From Methylocystis echinoides (lineage in GTDB: Bacteria > Pseudomonadota > Alphaproteobacteria > Rhizobiales > Beijerinckiaceae): a DNA stretch of 64,000 bases. The notes below the pieces were generated by a model, which searched no databases, had not been told where the DNA came from, and saw only the letters and a program-made list of their open reading frames with translations. The position numbers and the translations under genes were made by a program. Below are positions 47,346 through 56,943 of the stretch, piece by piece; within the stretch, counting starts at the first letter, position 1; every line of letters starts with the position of its first letter. The stretch spans positions 1,500,501-1,564,500 of the forward strand of contig NZ_BSEC01000001.1 in the NCBI RefSeq assembly GCF_027923385.1, in the 5' to 3' direction.

Positions 47346-47502
47346 GCCCCCTCCCCAACCCTCCCCCGCTGCGCGGGAGAGGGGGCAGATTCGGGCCTTC
47401 ATCGAAAACGCTGCTCATGAGCGTCCCCTCTCCCGCCATAGCCCGTCTGTAAAGACGGGCGTCTGAAGACGCCCTGTGGCGGGAGAGGGACTGGGACGGG
47501 GC
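47346..47502. repeat. Intergenic compound palindrome, second REP-like copy
   Basis: A 157-base element with outer arms GGCCCCCTCCCCAACC and the roughly reverse-complementary end GGGACTGGGACGGGGC, enclosing a CCTCCCCCGC/GCGGGAGAGG hairpin on the left and CCCTCTCCCGCC/GGCGGGAGAGGG on the right. Between the right arms lie two more short stems (CCCGTCT/AGACGGG and GCGTCT/AGACGC). It lies between convergent rpmF and the SDR gene. Same architecture as 3565-3657 but diverged. Confidence 0.75.
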
Positions 47503-47522
47503 GCCGGGCTCTGTAACCCCGC

Positions 47523-48326
47523 TCAGCTCCGCTTCATCTGCGCCGCGCCGAGCAGCGGCAGCAGCACGGCGCGAGGCGACAGCCGGGCGCTCCAGACCAT
47601 AGCCTTGTTGACCGCGCCCGGGATCACCACACGCTGGCCGGCCATAAGCCCCTCGTAGCCCTGCCGTGCGACCTCATCGGCCGGAACCAGCGCCGGCTTC
47701 ACGGCCGCCATCATCCCCTCGAAGCTCATCCCTGCGCGCGCCTGAAAGCCGGTGATGACCGGGCCGGGGCAGAGGCAGGACACTTTGACGCCCGCCGGCT
47801 TGAGTTCCTCCGCGATGGCCTCGCTGAAAGAGCGCACGAAGGCCTTGGTCGCGTAATAGACCGCGAAGCCGGGTCCCGGCATAAAGGAGGCGACGGAGGC
47901 GACGTTCAGAACTCCGCCCTTGTCCGCGGTCACCGACGGCATGAAGCGCAGGGTCAGCGCCGTCAGCGCGCGGATGTTGAGGTCGATCATGGCGAGTTGC
48001 TCGGCCTGATCCAGTTCGTCGATGCGGCCGATCAGGCCGAAGCCCGCGTTATTGACCAGATATTGCGTCGAGAGCCCGGCGTCGGCCAGCCGCGCGGCCA
48101 GCGTCTCGACGGCGCCTTCGGCGAGGAGGTCCAGCTCGACGACGGCCGGACGGCGCGCGCCCTTCGCCGCGATCTCGTCGGCAAGCGCCTCGAGACGGTC
48201 GCCGCGACGCGCGACAATGGCGGTCTCATGCCCCTTTTCGGCGAAGACGCGGGCGAGTTCCGCGCCAATTCCTTCCGACGCGCCGGTGATCACGGCGGCC
48301 GGGCGGGCGTTGCTCAGGTCGGTCAA
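47523..48326 (-). CDS. Short-chain dehydrogenase/reductase
   Basis: 267-residue classical SDR. TGASEGIGAE is the cofactor glycine motif and the following basic ARRGDR suggests NADP(H). NNAG, then S and the catalytic YYATKAF (Tyr, Lys) are present. Substrate unknown; length and C-terminus resemble DltE/YqjQ-type SDRs. The start is TTG 48326 with CCAAGGAG just upstream. The preceding terB-like stop is only three bases away, so the two are coupled. Confidence 0.88.
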   Translation of the reverse strand: MTDLSNARPAAVITGASEGIGAELARVFAEKGHETAIVARRGDRLEALADEIAAKGARRPAVVELDLLAEGAVETLAARLADAGLSTQYLVNNAGFGLIGRIDELDQAEQLAMIDLNIRALTALTLRFMPSVTADKGGVLNVASVASFMPGPGFAVYYATKAFVRSFSEAIAEELKPAGVKVSCLCPGPVITGFQARAGMSFEGMMAAVKPALVPADEVARQGYEGLMAGQRVVIPGAVNKAMVWSARLSPRAVLLPLLGAAQMKRS

Positions 48327-48329
48327 GGC

Positions 48330-48824
48330 TTACTCCTTGGGACGGTACCAGGTCTCTTGCGGCGGCGAGGCGAGATTTTCTCGCACTTCGCGGCGCAGCT
48401 CCACCCGTTCGCGGGTCGAGACGCCGAGCAGTTCGGCGACGCGCCAGACGACATTCTCCTCGAACTCGTGCACCGAGCCGTCGGCGTGGGCCATGTCCCA
48501 CAACATGCCGACCACCTGCCGCCGGCCGTCCTCATCGAGACGGCGCTTGAGCACGCTGGTGAAGCGATAGAGGTCGACCGCCTCGCGCTCGCTTTCGCGC
48601 GCGTCGGCGATGAGCGCGCGCGCCTCCCCGGGGGGAAGGCCGAAGCGCTCTTCGATGAGCTGCTGGATGCGGGCCCGCTCGTCGTCGTCGAATTCGCCGT
48701 CGATCGAGGCGATGTGGACGAGCAGCGCGGCGGCCGCGAGCTGGTAATCCGCGGCCTCGAGAGGCCGGGGCGCCGGCGTTTCGCCGGTAAGCTCCGAGAT
48801 AAGGGACTTTAGCGCGTCGAACAT
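48330..48824 (-). CDS. TerB-like tellurite resistance family protein
   Basis: 164-residue all-helical protein. AAALLVHIASIDGEFDDDERARI and LWDMAHADGSVHEFEENVVWRVAELL are the two acidic repeats of the TerB/DjlA fold, with potential metal-binding Asp/Glu. The tail is ETWYRPKE. Stand-alone members are common in Alphaproteobacteria and not proven to act on tellurite. Operon with the SDR. Confidence 0.85.
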   Translation of the reverse strand: MFDALKSLISELTGETPAPRPLEAADYQLAAAALLVHIASIDGEFDDDERARIQQLIEERFGLPPGEARALIADARESEREAVDLYRFTSVLKRRLDEDGRRQVVGMLWDMAHADGSVHEFEENVVWRVAELLGVSTRERVELRREVRENLASPPQETWYRPKE

Positions 48825-49040
48825 GGGGTCTCTCCCCCTTCCGGGGAACTGGCGTCTGCCTTGCTATAGAGCAGCAGGAACCGAAAGGGTAGCCAAGCCC
48901 ACACGGCTGACCCGGCGGCTTCAGCCTAAAAAATAGGCTTATTGACTATCGTTTGGGCGTCATAGGCCGTTCTGGACGGAATATGACGGTCCTGTGACAT
49001 CGACCGCCCGGGCGGTCCCGAGAAGGGCCAGACCTAAAAT

Positions 49041-50687
49041 ATGACCGATTTCGCCAAAGCCGCGCCGCCCCTGACCGGCCTCGCCGGCCTGAAGCAGAAC
49101 TGGCGGCAGGATCTCGTTGCGGGCTTTCTGGTTTTTCTCATCGCCCTGCCGTTGTGCCTGGGCATTGCGATGGCCTCCGGCTTTCCGCCCCAGGCCGGCA
49201 TCCTCACGGCCATCGTCGGCGGGCTGATCGTCTCGCGGATCAACGGCTCCTTCATGACGATCACCGGTCCGGCTGCGGGCCTCATCGTCGTCATTCTCGA
49301 TTCCGTTCAGGCGCTGGGCGAAGGCGACGCCATGGCGGGCTATCGCTACACGCTGGCGGCGATTGTCTGCGCCAGCGTGTTGCAGACGCTGATGGGCGTC
49401 ATGCGCGCCGGCAAGCTCTCCGCCTTTTTCCCGTCTTCCGCCGTGCACGGCATGCTCGCCGCCATCGGCATCATCATCATGGCCAAGCAGCTTCATGTGA
49501 TGCTCGGCGTGAAGCCGGACGCCGACACGCTTTTCCAGACCATCGCCGCCATTCCCGCCAGCTTTCGCGACATGAACCCGGAAGTCGCCGCCATCGGCGC
49601 CGTCGGGCTTCTCATTTTGACCGGCTGGACGCTGGTGACGAACCGATACCTCAAGATGGTTCCGGCGCCGCTGATCGTGGTGATCGTCGGCATGGCGCTC
49701 GGCCAGTATTTCGATCTCGACGACGAGCACATCTTCCTGTTCCTGCCCGACACGGCTTTCCTGCCGCATCACGAATATACGATCGGCCCGAAGTTCCTCG
49801 TCGCGATTCCGAATAATTTCCTCTCCAGCTTCGCCTTCCCGGATTTCAGGCCGATCTTCTCGCTCGTCTTCTGGCAGCAGGTGTTCGCGATCTGCCTTGT
49901 CGGCAGTCTGGAGACGCTGCTCAGCGCCGCCGCCGTCGACAAGCTCGATCCCTACAAGCGCATCTCCAATCTCAACCGCGATCTCGCGGCGGTCGGCGTG
50001 GGGAATATCGTCTGCGGGTTCATCGGCGGTCTTCCGATGATCGCCGAGATCGTCCGCAGTTCGGCGAATTGCAGCAATGGCGCGCGCACCAGTTGGGCGA
50101 ACTTCTTCCACGGCGTGTTCCTGCTGATCTTCGTGGCGCTGTTCCCCAAGCTCATCCACGAAATCCCGCTCGCCGCGCTCGCGTCGCTCCTCGTGTTCAC
50201 GGGCTTCCGTCTGGCGTCGCCCGGCGTTTTCAAGCGGACGCTGGCCATCGGCTGGGACCAGCTCGGCGTCTTCGTCATCACCATCGTCGGCGTTCTGGCG
50301 ACGGATCTCATCATCGGCGTCGCGATTGGCGTCGTCGCGGAGCTGGCCTTTCATCTCTATCGCAGCGTCAACTGGAGCGAGGTTTTGCGCCTGCGGCTGG
50401 AGATCGAGGAGACGGAGCCGGACGTCTTCCACGTTCGGCTCGGCGGCGCCGCGTTCTTCGCCAATGTTCTTGCGCTGAAGAAGGATCTCGCGCTGCTGCC
50501 GCGCGGGAAGACGGTGGTCTTCGATGTGTCGGAGACCTCGACCATCGATCACACGGTGATGGAGTTCCTCCACCACTATTGCGAGGATTATGTGCGCGCG
50601 GGCGGCGAGGCGGAGCTGTTCGGCCTCGACAACCATGCGTCGACATCCAAGCATCCGCTGGCGCCCAGGAAGCGGACGGCGGCCTGA
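49041..50687 (+). CDS. SulP-family anion transporter with C-terminal STAS domain
   Basis: 548-residue permease with about 11-12 TM helices. NWRQDLVAGFLVFLIALPLCLGIA and GSFMTITGPAAGL are SulP signatures; MIAEIVRSSANCSNGART is typical of the bacterial subgroup thought to carry bicarbonate or sulphate. The STAS-like tail runs from about residue 450 (VVFDVSETSTIDHTVMEFLHHY). No carbonic anhydrase gene adjoins it, so the substrate stays open. ATG 49041. Confidence 0.88.
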   Translation: MTDFAKAAPPLTGLAGLKQNWRQDLVAGFLVFLIALPLCLGIAMASGFPPQAGILTAIVGGLIVSRINGSFMTITGPAAGLIVVILDSVQALGEGDAMAGYRYTLAAIVCASVLQTLMGVMRAGKLSAFFPSSAVHGMLAAIGIIIMAKQLHVMLGVKPDADTLFQTIAAIPASFRDMNPEVAAIGAVGLLILTGWTLVTNRYLKMVPAPLIVVIVGMALGQYFDLDDEHIFLFLPDTAFLPHHEYTIGPKFLVAIPNNFLSSFAFPDFRPIFSLVFWQQVFAICLVGSLETLLSAAAVDKLDPYKRISNLNRDLAAVGVGNIVCGFIGGLPMIAEIVRSSANCSNGARTSWANFFHGVFLLIFVALFPKLIHEIPLAALASLLVFTGFRLASPGVFKRTLAIGWDQLGVFVITIVGVLATDLIIGVAIGVVAELAFHLYRSVNWSEVLRLRLEIEETEPDVFHVRLGGAAFFANVLALKKDLALLPRGKTVVFDVSETSTIDHTVMEFLHHYCEDYVRAGGEAELFGLDNHASTSKHPLAPRKRTAA

Positions 50688-50720
50688 TTCCGAGATTGAG
50701 GAAGCACAATGTTTACTCTG

Positions 50721-50854
50721 CCTTAAACTGTCATGCTCTAGTTTTGGGCAGACGGGACGGGTGTGGCGCGGCGACCAAGGGGGCGCCTTTTGTCATCCCC
50801 CGTGTGTTCCGGCCGGTAGGGCGGATGCGCGATCAACGGGCCGCATGTGAGCGG
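50721..50854 (+). promoter_or_regulatory. Conserved MCP upstream region, copy 1
   Basis: Two blocks shared with the region at 52931-53064. Block 1 (50721-50747) begins CCTTAA and ends TTTTGG, with equal length in the other copy. Block 2 (50811-50854) reads GGCCGGTAGGGCGGATGCGC and continues to CGCATGTGAGCGG. Spacing between blocks is 90 versus 92 bases, and block 2 ends about 50 bases before the ATG in both. Probably a shared promoter and mRNA leader. Confidence 0.55.
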
Positions 50855-50903
50855 AGCCGCGCGCGTGATCGAAACCGATTGTCGCCACCGGAAGGGCCGA
50901 TTT

Positions 50904-52808
50904 ATGCGCCTGTCGATTTCCAAAGCTTTCGCCTATGGCGGTTATATCATTCTCGCGGGCATGCTTGTGTCGCTGCTCGCCAGCACTGTCGCGCTGGAGC
51001 GCCTCAAGATTGGCGGGGCGGCTTATGATCGCATCATCACCGGCAAGGATCTCGTCGCCGATATTCTGCCGCCGCCCGCCTATGTCATCGAGTCGTTTCT
51101 CGAATCGCACGTCATCGCGCGCGATCCGGCCGCGGCGGCGGGCCATCTGGAGCGATTGCGGCAGCTTCGTTCGGAATATCAGACCCGGCGCGAGTTCTGG
51201 GCGAAATCCGACATTCTTCCCGAGGATCTCAAGGAAGTCGTGACCCGCTCGGACCTCGAGGTGCAGAGGTTCTGGAGCGCGATTGATGGACGGCTCGCGC
51301 CGGCGGCGCACGCCGCCGACCCGGCTGCGATCTCCAGCGCCATGACGGAACTGTCGGGCGCCTATCAGGCGCATCGCGCAATCATCGACGAGCTGGTCGC
51401 CAAAGCAAACGCTTATTCTGCGACGTCCGAAGCCTCGGCCTCGCGTGAAGCGTTGATCTTTCGCGTTCTGATGTTTGGGTCGTCGGCGCTGGTCTTCGCG
51501 CTTGTGTGGGGCGCCATCCGCTATTTGCGCTCGCGGTCGTCCGATCGTCTCGGGGTGCTGTCCAAATATCTCGAGAAGCTCGGCGCGGGCAATTTCAGCG
51601 ACGCCGTGCCCTATCGGAACGACGAGGATGAGATTGGCGTCCTTGCGCGCGCCGTCAACATGTTCCGCAGCAACCTCGGCGAGCAGGAGGCGGAACGGAC
51701 GCGCCGCGAGGATGAAGAAAGGCGTCAGATGGAGGAGCGCCTTCAGTCCGAGGCGCGCGCGATCGAGAGCGAAAGGCAGCTCGTCTCCGCCTCCATCGGC
51801 GCGGGACTCGCGGAACTCTCCAGCCGCAATCTCACCTATCGCCTCACCCAAACCCTTCCCGAGGGGTATCGCAAGCTGCAGGCCGACTTCAATTCCTCGA
51901 TCGGCACCTTTGAAAACGCGCTGGGCGCCGTGAAGATCGGCGTGGAGAACATCTCGCCGGGCGCCGCGCATATCGCCGCTTCCGCCGGCGATCTCGCCCG
52001 GCAGGCGGAGCAGCAGGCGGCCGGCGTCGACCGGGCCAGCGGCGCGCTGAAGGAAATAACGAACAGCGCGCAGAAAATCGCCGCCGGCGCGGGCGAGGCG
52101 AAAACGATTGTCTGCACGACGCGCACCGAAGCAGAGGAAAGCGGTCAGGTGGTGCGCGAAGCGGTCGACGCGATCACCCGCATCGAGAAATCGTCGCAGA
52201 GCATCGGACAGATCATCGGCGTGGTCGATGAGATCGCTTTCCAGACAAATCTGCTCGCCCTCAACGCGGGCGTCGAGGCGGCGCGCGCTGGCGAGGCGGG
52301 GCGCGGCTTCGCGGTCGTCGCGTCGGAAGTGCGGGCGCTGGCGCAACGCTCGGCAGAGGCGGCGAAGGAAATCAAATCGCTCATTTCCACGTCGTCAGCC
52401 GAAGTCGACCAGGGCGTCGAGCTGGTCGGCCGCACCGGGCATGCGCTGGAGAAAATCGTCGCGCAGGTCGTCGAACTGGAGGCGGCGGTGTCGAACATCA
52501 CCGCCCGGGCGCTGGAGCAGGCGACGAGCCTCGAAGACATCCAGTCGGTCGTCCATCAGATCGACCGCAACACCCAGACCAATGCCGCCATGGCCGAGGA
52601 GACCATGCGCGCCTCCAACGCCCTCCAGCAGGAAGCCAAGGACCTCGCCAGCATGGTCGCAGGCTTCAGGGTCGGGCGGAGCCAGCCCCCGACCGCCGCC
52701 GCCGCCGCTCCGGCGTCAAAGAGCCCGGCCACGGTCGTTTCGTTGAGGAGCCCCAGCCGCGGCGGCGGCGCCGTCGCTCAGAAAACGGACGACTGGGAAG
52801 AATTCTGA
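50904..52808 (+). CDS. Methyl-accepting chemotaxis protein, tandem copy 1
   Basis: 634-residue transmembrane receptor. TM1 (about residues 8-30) and TM2 (about 185-208) enclose a periplasmic helical domain of about 155 residues (contains [18 protein letters not shown]). HAMP follows TM2 (YLEKLGAGNFSDAVPYRNDEDEIG) and a second HAMP-like segment (LSSRNLTYRLTQTLPEGYRKLQ) precedes the signalling domain with [20 protein letters not shown]. The last residues DWEEF match the CheR/CheB tether pattern. Start 50904 (MRLSISK) has GGAAGGG upstream. Ligand unknown. Close paralogue of the next gene. Confidence 0.93.
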   Translation: MRLSISKAFAYGGYIILAGMLVSLLASTVALERLKIGGAAYDRIITGKDLVADILPPPAYVIESFLESHVIARDPAAAAGHLERLRQLRSEYQTRREFWAKSDILPEDLKEVVTRSDLEVQRFWSAIDGRLAPAAHAADPAAISSAMTELSGAYQAHRAIIDELVAKANAYSATSEASASREALIFRVLMFGSSALVFALVWGAIRYLRSRSSDRLGVLSKYLEKLGAGNFSDAVPYRNDEDEIGVLARAVNMFRSNLGEQEAERTRREDEERRQMEERLQSEARAIESERQLVSASIGAGLAELSSRNLTYRLTQTLPEGYRKLQADFNSSIGTFENALGAVKIGVENISPGAAHIAASAGDLARQAEQQAAGVDRASGALKEITNSAQKIAAGAGEAKTIVCTTRTEAEESGQVVREAVDAITRIEKSSQSIGQIIGVVDEIAFQTNLLALNAGVEAARAGEAGRGFAVVASEVRALAQRSAEAAKEIKSLISTSSAEVDQGVELVGRTGHALEKIVAQVVELEAAVSNITARALEQATSLEDIQSVVHQIDRNTQTNAAMAEETMRASNALQQEAKDLASMVAGFRVGRSQPPTAAAAAPASKSPATVVSLRSPSRGGGAVAQKTDDWEEF

Positions 52809-52843
52809 GCTTCGCGCTTCTCCCGAAAGCCTGTCCTGAATGT

Positions 52844-52878
52844 CTTCCCGGAACCCGCGTTCCGGGAAGCTCTTTTTT
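52844..52878 (+). terminator. Intrinsic terminator between the tandem MCPs
   Basis: Eleven-base-pair stem CTTCCCGGAAC/GTTCCGGGAAG with loop CCGC, then CTC and six T. Strong. It separates the two MCP transcripts, so each is transcribed from its own promoter in the conserved upstream region. Confidence 0.9.
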
Positions 52879-52930
52879 GTGCAGCCGGAATCGTCGTCCG
52901 CTCGTCTGTGGATGACTAAATTTCATTTTT

Positions 52931-53064
52931 CCTTAAGCGTCTGGACCTAAGCTTTGGACTGAAGAAAAATGGAAGCATCAGCCGCAGTAGCGGCCACCTC
53001 TTTGCTTCCTTCCGCGTTGCCCGGCCGGTAGGGCCGGTGCGCGATAAACGGACGCATGTTAGCG
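52931..53064 (+). promoter_or_regulatory. Conserved MCP upstream region, copy 2
   Basis: Counterpart of 50721-50854. Block 1 (52931-52957) reads CCTTAAG...GCTTTGG; block 2 (53023-53064) GGCCGGTAGGGCCGGTGCGC to CGCATGTTAGCG. It lies after the terminator of the first MCP, so it must contain the promoter of the second. The sequence between the blocks is not conserved. Confidence 0.55.
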
Positions 53065-53113
53065 ACACCGCCCGCGCGCCATTGCAGTCTCTGACGCACG
53101 GAAGGGCCCTGGC

Positions 53114-55015
53114 ATGCGCCTGTCCATCTCCAAAGCCTTCGCTTACGGCGGCTTTTTCATTCTCGCCGGACTACTCCTCACGCTTCTCGCCAGCACGGTG
53201 GCGCTGGAGCGCCTTCGCATCGGAAGCGCCGCCTACACTCGTATCATCACCGGAAAGGATCTGGTGGCGGACGTTCTGCCGCCGCCCGCCTATGTCATCG
53301 AACCCTTTCTCGAAGCGCATATCATCGCCCAGGAGCCGGAGGCCTCCGCTGAACATGTCGAGCGGCTCGCGCGGCTTCGCTCGGAGTATGAGACGCGGCG
53401 CGCCTTCTGGGAGAAATCGGAGGACCTCACGCCGGAATTGAAGCATGTGTTCAGCCGGTCGGATGCGGAGGTTCAGAAGTTCTGGAACGTGGTGGAGAAG
53501 CAGCTCGCGCCGGCGGCCCGCTCGGGCGATGCGGCGGCGATTGCACGCGCGATGAAGACTCTGGCGGCCGACTATCGCGCGCATCGCGCCGTCATCGATG
53601 AAATGGTGGCGAAGGGGACGGCTTTCTCGGCAGAGGCCGAAGCCTCGGCCGCACAGGAGGCGACATTTTTCCGCGTGCTGATGTTCGGCTCGGCGGCGCT
53701 GGTCTTCGCCCTCGTATGGGGCGCCATTCGCTACCTGCGCGGACGCTCCTCGGACAGGCTTGTCGTCCTCTCGGCCTATCTCAAGAAACTGAGCAACGGC
53801 GATTACGCGCGGCCCGCGCCCTATGGCGACGACGACGACGAGATCGGCGAGCTTGCCCGCGCCGTGAACCTCTTCCGCAAGAGTCTGCAAGAGCAGGAGG
53901 AAGTCCGGGCGCGCCGCGAGCAGGAGGAGGCGGAAAGACGCGAATTCGAGGAGCGCCGGCGCGCCGAGGAGCGCGCCATCCAGGAGGAGCGCGAACTCGT
54001 CTCCGCCGCCATCGCCGCCGGCCTTGCGGAGCTGTCGGCGCGCAATCTCAGCTATCGGCTGACCAAGAATCTGCCCGAGAGCTACCAAAAGCTTCAGACA
54101 GACTTTAACGCCTCCATCGCGAGCTTCGAGAAGGCGGTGGCCGCCGTGAAGACCGGCGTCGAGAACATCTCTCCCGGCGCGTCCCACATCGCCTCGGCCG
54201 CCGCCGACCTTGCGCGCCAGGCGGAGCAGCAGGCGGAGGGAGTCGACCGGGCGAGCGGCGCCCTGCACGAGATCACCAAGAGCGCGCAGATGATCGCCGC
54301 GGGCGCCGGCGAGGCGAAGGCGATCGTCTGTGAAACGCGCCGGGAGGCGGTCGAGAGCGGGCATGTCGTGCGTCAGGCCGTCGACGCCATCACCCGCATC
54401 GAGAAATCCTCACAGAGCATCGGTCAGATCATCGGCGTCGTCGACGAGATCGCTTTCCAGACGAATCTGCTCGCCCTCAACGCGGGCGTCGAGGCGGCGC
54501 GCGCCGGCGAGGCGGGACGCGGCTTCGCGGTCGTCGCCTCGGAGGTGCGGGCGCTTGCGCAACGCTCGGCCGAGGCGGCGAAGGAGATCAAGGGGCTGAT
54601 TTCCGCTTCCTCCGTGGAGGTCGAACAGGGGGTCGAGCTCGTGGGACTCACGGGACAGGCGCTGGAAAAGATCGTCGCCCAGGTCGTCGAACTCGAAACC
54701 GCGGTGTCGAACATCACCACCCGCGCGCTGGAGCAGGCGTCGGGCCTGGAAGACATTCAGTCGGTCGTGGCCCAGATCGACGGCAACACCCAGACCAACG
54801 CGGCCATGGCGGAAGAAACCACGCGCGCCTCCACGGCGCTCCAGCAGGAGGCGAAGGACCTCGCCGCGATGATCTCCGGCTTCCGGGTCTCGCTGCAAGG
54901 CGTGCGGCCCGCCGCCAGCGTCCCGGCGCCGAAAGCGACCGTGGTCGCCCTGAAAACGGTGGGGCGGGGCGGCGCCGCCACCGCCGCCGAAAACGCCGAC
55001 TGGGCGGAGTTCTGA
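53114..55015 (+). CDS. Methyl-accepting chemotaxis protein, tandem copy 2
   Basis: 633-residue paralogue of the preceding MCP with the same layout: TM1, about 155-residue periplasmic helical domain ([18 protein letters not shown]), TM2, HAMP, second HAMP-like segment ([20 protein letters not shown]), signalling domain. Differences concentrate in the periplasmic part, whereas the hairpin tip region is nearly identical; ligand specificity probably diverged after duplication. The end DWAEF is a degenerate tether. ATG 53114 with CGGAAGGGCCC upstream. Confidence 0.93.
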   Translation: MRLSISKAFAYGGFFILAGLLLTLLASTVALERLRIGSAAYTRIITGKDLVADVLPPPAYVIEPFLEAHIIAQEPEASAEHVERLARLRSEYETRRAFWEKSEDLTPELKHVFSRSDAEVQKFWNVVEKQLAPAARSGDAAAIARAMKTLAADYRAHRAVIDEMVAKGTAFSAEAEASAAQEATFFRVLMFGSAALVFALVWGAIRYLRGRSSDRLVVLSAYLKKLSNGDYARPAPYGDDDDEIGELARAVNLFRKSLQEQEEVRARREQEEAERREFEERRRAEERAIQEERELVSAAIAAGLAELSARNLSYRLTKNLPESYQKLQTDFNASIASFEKAVAAVKTGVENISPGASHIASAAADLARQAEQQAEGVDRASGALHEITKSAQMIAAGAGEAKAIVCETRREAVESGHVVRQAVDAITRIEKSSQSIGQIIGVVDEIAFQTNLLALNAGVEAARAGEAGRGFAVVASEVRALAQRSAEAAKEIKGLISASSVEVEQGVELVGLTGQALEKIVAQVVELETAVSNITTRALEQASGLEDIQSVVAQIDGNTQTNAAMAEETTRASTALQQEAKDLAAMISGFRVSLQGVRPAASVPAPKATVVALKTVGRGGAATAAENADWAEF

Positions 55016-55073
55016 GCTGCTCCCGGCCCCCGCGACAAATGCGCCGCCGCTCCCCCCGGAGCCGGCGGCGCGG

Positions 55074-55098
55074 TTGACATAAACAAATCTTTATATGT
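55074..55098 (+). promoter_or_regulatory. ahcY promoter with palindromic operator-like site
   Basis: TTGACA (55074-55079) is a perfect -35 box. Overlapping it is the imperfect AT-rich inverted repeat ACATAAA...TTTATATGT (55077-55098). Such sites before ahcY/metK genes are bound by ArsR-family SAH/SAM-responsive regulators in other Proteobacteria (recalled); a repressor here would block the promoter. No SAH riboswitch pattern is apparent in the 75-base leader. Confidence 0.45.
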
Positions 55099-55174
55099 TT
55101 ATTGCCTCCATTCGCGGGCCCTGCTATAGGGCGCGCAGCGCCGGGACGCCGGCCATCCCGAGCTGAGGACAAGC

Positions 55175-56581
55175 ATGACCGCTCACTTCAACGATTACGC
55201 CATTGCCGATATTTCCCTGGCCGACTGGGGCCGCAAGGAACTCAACATCGCCGAGACCGAGATGCCGGGCCTGATGGCCACGCGCGCGGAATATGGCCCG
55301 TCGCAGCCGCTGAAGGGCGCGCGTATCGCCGGCTCGCTGCACATGACCATCCAGACGGCGGTGCTCATCGAGACGCTGAAGGCGCTGGGCGCCGACGTCC
55401 GTTGGGCGTCCTGCAACATCTATTCGACCCAGGATCACGCCGCCGCCGCGATCGCCGCGACCGGCACGCCGGTCTTCGCCATCAAGGGCGAGAGCCTCGA
55501 GGATTACTGGGACTACACCCACCGGATCTTCGAATGGAGCGACGGCGGCTGCCCGAATATGATCCTGGACGACGGCGGCGACGCCACGCTCCTGATCCAC
55601 CTCGGCCTGCGGGCCGAGCAGGGCGACACCGCCTTCCTCGACAAGGCGACCAATGAGGAAGAGCAGGTCCTCTTCGCCGCCATTAAGAAGCGCCTGAAGG
55701 CCAATCCGGGCTGGTATGGCCGCAACGCCATCGCGATCAAGGGCGTCACCGAGGAGACGACCACGGGCGTGCACCGTCTCTACACGATGCACAAGGACGG
55801 CAAGCTGCTCTGGCCGGCGATCAACGTGAACGACTCGGTCACCAAGTCCAAGTTCGACAATCTCTACGGCTGCCGCGAGTCGCTGGTCGACGGCGTCCGC
55901 CGCGCCACCGACGTCATGATGGCCGGCAAGGTCGCCGTCATCGCGGGCTATGGCGACGTGGGCAAGGGCTCGGCCGCCTCGCTGCGCAACGCCGGCTGCC
56001 GCGTGCTCGTCACTGAAATCGATCCGATCTGCGCCCTGCAGGCGGCGATGGAAGGTTATGAAGTGACGACGATGGAAGACGCCGCGCCGCGCGGCGACAT
56101 CTTCTGCACGGCGACCGGCAACGTCGACGTCATCACGACCGACCACATGCGCGTCATGAAGGATCGCGCCATCGTCTGCAACATCGGCCATTTCGACTCG
56201 GAAATTCAGGTCGCCGGCCTGAAGAACCTCAAGTGGCACAATGTGAAGCCGCAGGTCGACGAGATCGAGTTCCCGGACGGCAAGCGCATCATCCTGCTCG
56301 CCGAAGGCCGTCTCGTGAACCTCGGCTGCGCGACGGGCCATCCGTCCTTCGTGATGTCGGCGTCCTTCACCAACCAGACGCTGGCGCAGATCGAGCTGTG
56401 GACCAAGCAGGGCCAGTATCCGGTCGGCGTCTATACGCTGCCCAAGCAGCTCGACGAGAAGGTCGCCGCGCTGCACCTCGACAAGATCGGCGTCAAACTG
56501 ACGAAAATGACGCCCGAGCAGGCCGCTTATCTCAACCTGCCGGCCAATGGCCCGTTCAAGCCGGAGCACTACCGCTACTGA
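55175..56581 (+). CDS. ahcY: Adenosylhomocysteinase
   Basis: 468-residue NAD-dependent enzyme that splits S-adenosylhomocysteine to adenosine and homocysteine, keeping methyltransferases (CheR among them) free of product inhibition. N-terminal [49 protein letters not shown], the NAD fold [19 protein letters not shown], and the C-terminal PFKPEHYRY are all family hallmarks. ATG 55175 has GAGGACA upstream. A terminator follows. Confidence 0.98.
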   Translation: MTAHFNDYAIADISLADWGRKELNIAETEMPGLMATRAEYGPSQPLKGARIAGSLHMTIQTAVLIETLKALGADVRWASCNIYSTQDHAAAAIAATGTPVFAIKGESLEDYWDYTHRIFEWSDGGCPNMILDDGGDATLLIHLGLRAEQGDTAFLDKATNEEEQVLFAAIKKRLKANPGWYGRNAIAIKGVTEETTTGVHRLYTMHKDGKLLWPAINVNDSVTKSKFDNLYGCRESLVDGVRRATDVMMAGKVAVIAGYGDVGKGSAASLRNAGCRVLVTEIDPICALQAAMEGYEVTTMEDAAPRGDIFCTATGNVDVITTDHMRVMKDRAIVCNIGHFDSEIQVAGLKNLKWHNVKPQVDEIEFPDGKRIILLAEGRLVNLGCATGHPSFVMSASFTNQTLAQIELWTKQGQYPVGVYTLPKQLDEKVAALHLDKIGVKLTKMTPEQAAYLNLPANGPFKPEHYRY

Positions 56582-56618
56582 GGCCGGGCCTGACGGCTCC
56601 CGTCTTCCCCTCGACTTG

Positions 56619-56652
56619 CGGCCCCCTCCCCTGGAGCGGGGCCGATTTTTTT
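56619..56652 (+). terminator. Intrinsic terminator of ahcY
   Basis: Stem GGCCCC/GGGGCC with CTCCCCTGGAGC between (itself partly paired), then GA and seven T. It lies 38 bases after the ahcY stop. The following 290 bases to divL hold no gene that I can see; two GANTC sites are noted at 56675 and 56711. Confidence 0.88.
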
Positions 56653-56943
56653 AACAACTTCCTGATAGAAACACGATTCCGTTTTGGGCGAACGCGTTCT
56701 AGATTGGGGTGATTCGAGTTTAGAGCGTAGATGGCGAAAGCCCGGCGGATTTCATGCCGGGCAGGCGCTGCTTCTCCCGCCCGCCCGGGGCTTTGGGAGA
56801 CTGCGCGAGTGGTCCTTGCAGAGGCGCGGCCTTCCTCAGGCTTGCCCCTGCGGCGTTGATGTGATGAGCACCTCTGAAATTCTCCGGAGCCCGGTTCTCA
56901 GGACGCCAGATCTGGATTGCGCGCGAAAGGAAACGTACCGCTA

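Noticed and set aside
55099..55174. SAH riboswitch in the ahcY leader
   Set aside because: The leader is short and the conserved SAH-riboswitch core could not be recognised.
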